Origin: Bacteroidales bacterium
GTDB taxonomy: Bacteria > Bacteroidota > Bacteroidia > Bacteroidales > FEN-979
Assembly (NCBI GenBank): GCA_023229525.1
Contig: JALNZC010000050.1
Span: 1-26,591 of the forward strand
Length of the DNA stretch: 26,591 nucleotides
Direction of reading: 5' to 3'
Under the pieces are notes generated by a model, which saw only the letters and a list, made by a program, of their open reading frames with translations, ran no database searches and was not told where the DNA came from. The position numbers and the translations under genes are program-made. Shown one piece after another: positions 23,103 through 26,591 of the stretch. Each line of letters starts with the position of its first letter. The first letter of the stretch is position 1.

Positions 23103-23882
23103 ATGAACCTACCATTTTTACCCGAACGCTCGACAAAACCCAGGCAAACCGGAATTGCCATGGTCATGGATAAAAGTCTAAGCCTCCGTGAAGCCGAAGA
23201 TTTTGTTGCCTCCGCCGGACATCTGGCCGATTTTGTCAAACTTGGATTTGGCACCTCTGTGGTTTGTAATCAGGTACCGGATAAAATAAAGGTCTACCAG
23301 AAAGCAAATATTAAAGTCTATGTCGGCGGAACTCTTTTTGAGGCATTCATCATACGTAACTTGTTTGACGAATACAGAAAATTTATTGATAAATTAGGAC
23401 TGGATACAATTGAAGTTTCCGATGGTTCAATAATGATGGAACACGATGTGAAATGTGAATATATACATAAACTGGCCAAAGATTATACCGTGCTTTCTGA
23501 AGTAGGTTCCAAAGAATCAGGGATCATGATTGCTCCTAACCGATGGATTGAAATGATGCAAAAAGAGTTACAGGCCGGATCTTTCAAGGTAATAGGCGAA
23601 GCCCGCGAAAGCGGGAATGTTGGGATTTACCGCCCCACCGGAAAAGCCCATGTTGCGTTGATCAACAAAATTCTAACCAAAGTACATGCTGATAAAATAC
23701 TGTGGGAAGCACCGTTAAAATCACAGCAAGTGTGGTTTATCAAACATTTTGGGGCCAATGTCAATCTCGGGAATATACCTCCTGCCGAAGTCATTCCATT
23801 GGAAACACTTCGTATCGGGTTACGTGGCGATACTTTTTTCCAGTTTCTTCCTGCCAAACTGAAAGAACTTCAACCCAAGTAA
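23103..23882 (+). CDS. comA: Phosphosulfolactate synthase family protein (ComA-like)
   Basis: A 259-residue TIM-barrel protein of the ComA family. In methanogens ComA adds sulfite to phosphoenolpyruvate to give (R)-phosphosulfolactate, the first step of coenzyme M synthesis. Recognisable blocks are HLADFVKLGFGTS (41-53), IKVYVGGTLFEAF (70-82), LGLDTIEVSDGSIMM (99-113), YTVLSEVGSKES (128-139) and the C-terminal VNLGNIPPAEVIPLETLRIG then LRGDT. Length fits the family. ComB, ComC and sulfopyruvate decarboxylase genes are not in the window, and a Bacteroidota is not expected to make coenzyme M, so the real product may feed another sulfonate or differ altogether. aroE starts 8 bases downstream, implying one transcript. 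Confidence 0.88.
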   Translation: MNLPFLPERSTKPRQTGIAMVMDKSLSLREAEDFVASAGHLADFVKLGFGTSVVCNQVPDKIKVYQKANIKVYVGGTLFEAFIIRNLFDEYRKFIDKLGLDTIEVSDGSIMMEHDVKCEYIHKLAKDYTVLSEVGSKESGIMIAPNRWIEMMQKELQAGSFKVIGEARESGNVGIYRPTGKAHVALINKILTKVHADKILWEAPLKSQQVWFIKHFGANVNLGNIPPAEVIPLETLRIGLRGDTFFQFLPAKLKELQPK

Positions 23883-23890
23883 GAGCAACA

Positions 23891-24640
23891 ATGGTCCTCT
23901 TTGGCCTGATTGGTTACCCGCTTGGACATTCATGGTCGGCAACACTGTTTACCGAAAAATTCCGGAAGGATGGAAAAATCAATTATAGGTACCGCCTTTT
24001 CCCTATCACGGATGTGAATGATTTTAAATTGCTTATTGAAAATCACCCGGCGCTTTCCGGATTGAATGTAACTGTTCCTTATAAAGAGAAAATCATTCCC
24101 TTACTGGATGAACTGGACGAAACGGCGCGAACCATCGGAGCTGTCAATACTATAACAATATCGAGAAATCATGGGAAGATACATACGCGGGGATACAATA
24201 CCGATGCCGCTGGTTTTATGTATTCCCTTCCGGATCCATTACCGTATTCCAGTGCATTGATACTTGGTACTGGTGGTGCCGCAAAAGCGGTTGCTTATGC
24301 ATTCCGGTTGATGAAGATTGAGTATATGTTCGTTTCACGCACAATCCATTCAGGAAATATCATCACTTACAAGGATATTACTGAAGGATTAATGAATCAG
24401 TACAAATTCATAATCAATGCCACGCCAACCGGAATGTACCCTGAGATCGGATATTCGCCTCCAATCCCTTACCATTATCTCACCAGGGCACATTTTCTTT
24501 ACGACCTTATATATAATCCCGCAGAGACAGTGTTCCTGAAACATGGATTGACCAGGGAATGCAAGGTGATGAACGGTAAACGAATGTTTATTCATCAGGC
24601 CGACCTGGCCTATACGCTTTTCCTGGAACTACAACATTAA
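23891..24640 (+). CDS. aroE: Shikimate dehydrogenase
   Basis: A 249-residue NADPH-dependent enzyme that reduces 3-dehydroshikimate to shikimate in aromatic amino-acid synthesis. The shikimate-binding GYPLGHSWSATLF is at 8-20, SGLNVTVPYKEK carries the catalytic Lys65, GAVNTI is at 83-88, and the catalytic Asp105 is in YNTDAAGF. The nucleotide-binding loop GTGGAAKAV follows at 126-134. ATG 23891 is chosen because it begins the first Rossmann strand 8 bases after the comA stop; an in-frame start at 23702 lies deep inside comA. It is somewhat shorter than E. coli AroE (272 residues), as is common in this phylum. Its stop overlaps the stop of the convergent DUF4342 gene. Confidence 0.95.
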   Translation: MVLFGLIGYPLGHSWSATLFTEKFRKDGKINYRYRLFPITDVNDFKLLIENHPALSGLNVTVPYKEKIIPLLDELDETARTIGAVNTITISRNHGKIHTRGYNTDAAGFMYSLPDPLPYSSALILGTGGAAKAVAYAFRLMKIEYMFVSRTIHSGNIITYKDITEGLMNQYKFIINATPTGMYPEIGYSPPIPYHYLTRAHFLYDLIYNPAETVFLKHGLTRECKVMNGKRMFIHQADLAYTLFLELQH

Positions 24641-24936
24641 ACCGATCCCTGCTCGGGATTTTTGGGATTTTCAGGTTTATCCGGGTGGCTGCCATCCTCT
24701 GATCGAACGACTTCGATTTTAAGATGGGCCACCATGGCTGCAACAGCACCAACAGCCGCAAGCATCGGTGCGATCAGTGCCCCGATCACGCCGAATGTGA
24801 CCGGAATTTCGAGGTAAACTTTTCCATCCTCGTCTTTAATAATAAGACGTCTGACATTTCCTTCGTGAATGAGTTGCTTGACCTTTTCAACCAATTCTTC
24901 TCCTTTAACTCTGAATTCTTCCGAAAAATTTTCCAT
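24637..24936 (-). CDS. DUF4342 family protein
   Basis: A 99-residue protein whose core EEFRVKGEELVEKVKQLIHEG followed by NVRRLIIKDEDGKVYLEIPV matches the DUF4342 family. A glycine/alanine-rich hydrophobic segment at about 49-70 (GVIGALIAPMLAAVGAVAAM) looks like one membrane span, preceded by a helix and a two-stranded element, and followed by a proline-rich acidic tail (DKPENPKNPEQGSV). Function is unknown. It converges on aroE with the two stop codons sharing a TTAA, and lies downstream of the SDR gene in the same direction, 88 bases away. Confidence 0.8.
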   Translation of the reverse strand: MENFSEEFRVKGEELVEKVKQLIHEGNVRRLIIKDEDGKVYLEIPVTFGVIGALIAPMLAAVGAVAAMVAHLKIEVVRSEDGSHPDKPENPKNPEQGSV

Positions 24937-24981
24937 GATTATTTAAGATTTAATGATTTATTATCTCTGTTTCTCAATCAC

Positions 24982-25012
24982 GGCTTTTATCTGTTCTTCC
25001 ATAATAAAAGCC
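24982..25012. repeat. 9-bp inverted repeat between the SDR and DUF4342 genes
   Basis: GGCTTTTAT at 24982-24990 and ATAAAAGCC at 25004-25012 pair perfectly across a 13-base loop, just after the SDR stop. No T-run follows on either strand, so it is not a standard intrinsic terminator. It could be an mRNA 3' hairpin. Confidence 0.5.
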
Positions 25013-25024
25013 AAAATATAAAAT

Positions 25025-25843
25025 TCAGTTTTTTCGTCCTGAAAATCCGGCCATCGCTCGATATACTCCCAGCCACTTTCCGATGATGAGGTCAAACCAG
25101 CGGACAGGCAGTATTCCTTTTGTGAACGGTAATGTTTTCACCATAAAAGGAGTCCGGACAAAAATCCGGTTAAACTTAATGGCCCGTATAACTCTTGCTG
25201 CCACCTTTTCAGGTCGCAGCAGTGGCAGAAGAGGGTTGACCTTTACACCGGCAAACATTCCGGTATCAATATAGGAGGGATTGACCGTGGTGACCCGGAC
25301 ACCTGTCCTGTTTTTCTCCAGTTCCAGGCGTATCGATTCGGACCATCCGAATACAGCCCATTTGCTGGCACAATATACCGACATTCTCGGATTTGAGAGC
25401 ATTCCGGCAGCAGAAGAGATGTTCACGATATGACCGCGACCGTTTTTAATCATTTCAGGTAAAAATTCCAGGGTTATATGCATCAGGGCATTGGTGTTAA
25501 TGGCCATTGTCTTTTCAACCGCTTCATGTGTAAATTCATGAAATTCTTGATTTCCTGTGATTATACCTGCATTATTGATGAGAATATCCACAGGCCCCAC
25601 TTCTGTTCTTACTTTTTCTGCAGTCATAACGACTTGTTCCAGATTGGAAACATCAACAAAATAGGGATGTATGGTATAATGCAATGCCCTGAATTCACGG
25701 GTAGTTTCAATTAGTTTATCCTTGTTGATGTCCCAGATCACAAGCTGTTTTGCTCCTTCCTGCATACACATGTCACCCATCAGCCGGCCAATTCCCGATG
25801 CCCCTCCGGTCACAAGTATTGTACAATTTGCTATCTTTGTCAT
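25025..25843 (-). CDS. SDR family oxidoreductase (SDR16C/retinol-dehydrogenase-like)
   Basis: A 272-residue classical short-chain dehydrogenase. The N-terminal cofactor motif TGGASGIGRLMG is at 12-23, and Asp38 at the end of the second strand (VIWDIN) favours NAD(H). NNAGIITG is at 90-97, the catalytic Ser143/144 lies in NISSAAGM, and Tyr157/Lys161 in YCASK. The overall pattern, including the long C-terminal segment past 200 (FAGVKVNPLLPLLRPEKVA), resembles the SDR16C lipid/retinoid/steroid dehydrogenase group; the substrate is unknown. ATG 25843 is chosen over an in-frame ATG at 25936, whose extra 31 residues are A/T-rich, unlike the family, and would cover the promoter region shared with rpsO. 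Confidence 0.88.
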   Translation of the reverse strand: MTKIANCTILVTGGASGIGRLMGDMCMQEGAKQLVIWDINKDKLIETTREFRALHYTIHPYFVDVSNLEQVVMTAEKVRTEVGPVDILINNAGIITGNQEFHEFTHEAVEKTMAINTNALMHITLEFLPEMIKNGRGHIVNISSAAGMLSNPRMSVYCASKWAVFGWSESIRLELEKNRTGVRVTTVNPSYIDTGMFAGVKVNPLLPLLRPEKVAARVIRAIKFNRIFVRTPFMVKTLPFTKGILPVRWFDLIIGKWLGVYRAMAGFSGRKN

Positions 25844-25879
25844 AAATTTGAATTTATTATCTTGATAAATCCAAAAATA

Positions 25880-25887
25880 CAAATTTA
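25880..25887 (-). promoter_or_regulatory. Putative -7 element for the SDR gene
   Basis: TAAATTTG on the minus strand, 37 bases before ATG 25843. A second match, TATTTTTG, adjoins it at 25872-25879. Both are divergent from the rpsO promoter. Confidence 0.3.
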
Positions 25888-25897
25888 ACATGGAAAA

Positions 25898-25928
25898 TTT
25901 GTATTTCGAAAAGAAATTCATACCTTTG
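25898..25928 (+). promoter_or_regulatory. rpsO promoter, full Bacteroidota consensus
   Basis: A -33 TTTG at 25898-25901, a 19-base spacer and a -7 TACCTTTG at 25921-25928 give the best promoter match in the window. The start would be near 25934, leaving a leader of about 49 bases before rpsO. Confidence 0.7.
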
Positions 25929-25982
25929 CAGCCCATTTAGAAAGCCTAATCAAATAGTTAATCAGAAACAATACCGAACACA

Positions 25983-26252
25983 ATGAATTTAGCTCCCGAA
26001 GTAAAAAAGAAAGCATTTAAAGATTACGGAAAATCAGAATTTGACAGTGGCTCCACTGAAGCTCAGGTGGCTATGTTCACCATGAAAATCCAACATCTCA
26101 CCGAACATCTGAAAATCAATAAAAAAGATATGGTTACGGAACGTTCATTGGTTATCATGGTTGGAAAACGCAGGAAACTTCTTGATTACCTGAAAGGCAA
26201 AGATATTGAACGTTACCGCGTAATCATTAAGAAACTGGGTATCAGAAAGTAA
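25983..26252 (+). CDS. rpsO: 30S ribosomal protein S15
   Basis: An 89-residue S15, the usual length. It binds the central domain of 16S rRNA early in 30S assembly. The typical EVKKKAFKDYGKSEFDSGST N-terminus, TEAQVAMFTMKIQHLTEHL, and the C-terminal MVGKRRKLLDYLKGKDIERY identify it clearly. In E. coli S15 represses its own translation through a leader pseudoknot; no such structure was recognised in this short leader. It is followed by a strong terminator and then pnp, the gene order conserved in many bacteria. Confidence 0.98.
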   Translation: MNLAPEVKKKAFKDYGKSEFDSGSTEAQVAMFTMKIQHLTEHLKINKKDMVTERSLVIMVGKRRKLLDYLKGKDIERYRVIIKKLGIRK

Positions 26253-26275
26253 TTTATTTTTCCAAATAACGAAAC

Positions 26276-26303
26276 AAAGAGGCAATGGATAATTGCCTCT
26301 TTT
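26276..26303 (+). terminator. Intrinsic terminator between rpsO and pnp
   Basis: AGAGGCAAT (26278-26286) pairs perfectly with ATTGCCTCT (26292-26300) across a five-base loop. Flanking A and T bases extend the stem and a four-base T-run closes it. It probably limits readthrough so that pnp is made at a lower level than S15. Confidence 0.85.
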
Positions 26304-26326
26304 AATATCTGAAAGAGACAAATCAA

Positions 26327-26591
26327 ATGAATGTAATAACGAAAAGTTTTACCCTTGCCGATGGAAGAGAAATCACCCTCGAAACCGGCAAGCTTGCCAA
26401 ACAAGCCGACGGTTCTGTTGTTGTAAGAATGGGCGACACAATGTTGCTTGCTACAGTGGTAGCCGTTCAGGAAGCCAGGGAAAATGTTGACTTCATGCCC
26501 TTAAGCGTGGAATACCGTGAAAAATATGCTGCTGCTGGTCGTTTTCCCGGAGGATTTTTTAAACGCGAAGCTCGGCCATCGGACTATGAAG
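26327..26591 (+). CDS. pnp: Polyribonucleotide nucleotidyltransferase (N-terminal part)
   Basis: The first 88 codons of PNPase, cut by the window edge. It is the phosphorolytic 3'-5' exoribonuclease of mRNA turnover. The opening MNVITKSFTLADGREITLET, then VRMGDTMLLATVV and FMPLSVEYREKYAAAGRFPG, followed by GFFKREARPSDYE, are the conserved start of the first RNase PH domain, including the FFKREARP RNA/phosphate-binding motif. ATG 26327 is the only sensible start. The S1 and KH domains would lie beyond the window. It follows rpsO and its terminator with 74 bases between the genes; no separate promoter match was found in the gap. Confidence 0.95.
   Translation, partial: MNVITKSFTLADGREITLETGKLAKQADGSVVVRMGDTMLLATVVAVQEARENVDFMPLSVEYREKYAAAGRFPGGFFKREARPSDYE

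Noticed and set aside
24961..25002. 13-codon minus-strand frame (MEEQIKAVIEKQR) between the SDR and DUF4342 genes
   Set aside because: Too short to separate from chance; no ribosome binding site, and the inverted repeat overlaps it.
25844..25936. 31-residue N-terminal extension of the SDR protein
   Set aside because: A/T-rich sequence with no family match that overlaps the divergent promoter region; the Rossmann motif starts properly at ATG 25843.

Overview
The window reads as a chromosomal segment of a Bacteroidota bacterium, probably Bacteroidales or a relative. Four things point there: a secreted protein with a gliding-motility/type IX secretion (type B) C-terminal domain and a SprB-type repeat; many gene starts preceded by the Bacteroidota -7 element TAnnTTTG, best at rpsO where TTTG-N19-TACCTTTG is complete; few Shine-Dalgarno sequences (clear ones only at clpB and recA); and lineage families such as DUF5063 and the small four-helix-bundle (S23/IVP) protein. 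No tRNA, rRNA, CRISPR array, transposase or phage gene was seen. No stretch over 300 bases lacks a gene; the longest gap (15627-15887) holds a promoter-like site, an inverted repeat and a heptanucleotide repeat array.

Layout. 1-71 is the tail of a gene running in from the left. 71-652 holds a four-helix-bundle gene bracketed by oppositely oriented 8-bp repeat arrays. 724-1527 encodes a LexA/CI-type HTH-S24 repressor. 1665-8633 is an envelope-sugar block: UDP-glucose dehydrogenase, a terminator immediately followed by a new promoter, then UDP-glucuronate decarboxylase, dTDP-rhamnose reductase, a hexose phosphomutase and a POTRA/beta-barrel outer-membrane protein in a tightly packed operon, with a DUF5063 gene after it.

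9257-12630 is a leftward DNA-repair/oxidative-stress group: nth, bcp, recA and a TPR lipoprotein. A divergent FAD-dependent geranylgeranyl-reductase-like gene follows, then the T9SS cargo gene and a CoA-binding protein gene (both leftward). clpB, preceded by the 7-bp repeat array, converges on a MORN-type secreted protein gene broken by an in-frame amber codon. recR follows, then leftward glmM with a tiny lysine-rich gene downstream, then a TPR protein, a phosphosulfolactate synthase homologue and aroE. The window ends with DUF4342 and SDR genes (leftward) and the classical rpsO-pnp pair, pnp being cut by the window edge.

How it fits together. Most genes are housekeeping. Ugd plus UXS would make UDP-glucuronate and UDP-xylose; RfbD would finish dTDP-rhamnose; the phosphomutase would feed glucose-1-phosphate. 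The least explained elements are the repeat-bracketed four-helix gene, the heptad array in front of clpB, the in-frame bcp/recA junction carrying a 30-bp duplication, the amber-interrupted MORN gene, and a ComA homologue lacking coenzyme M partners nearby.
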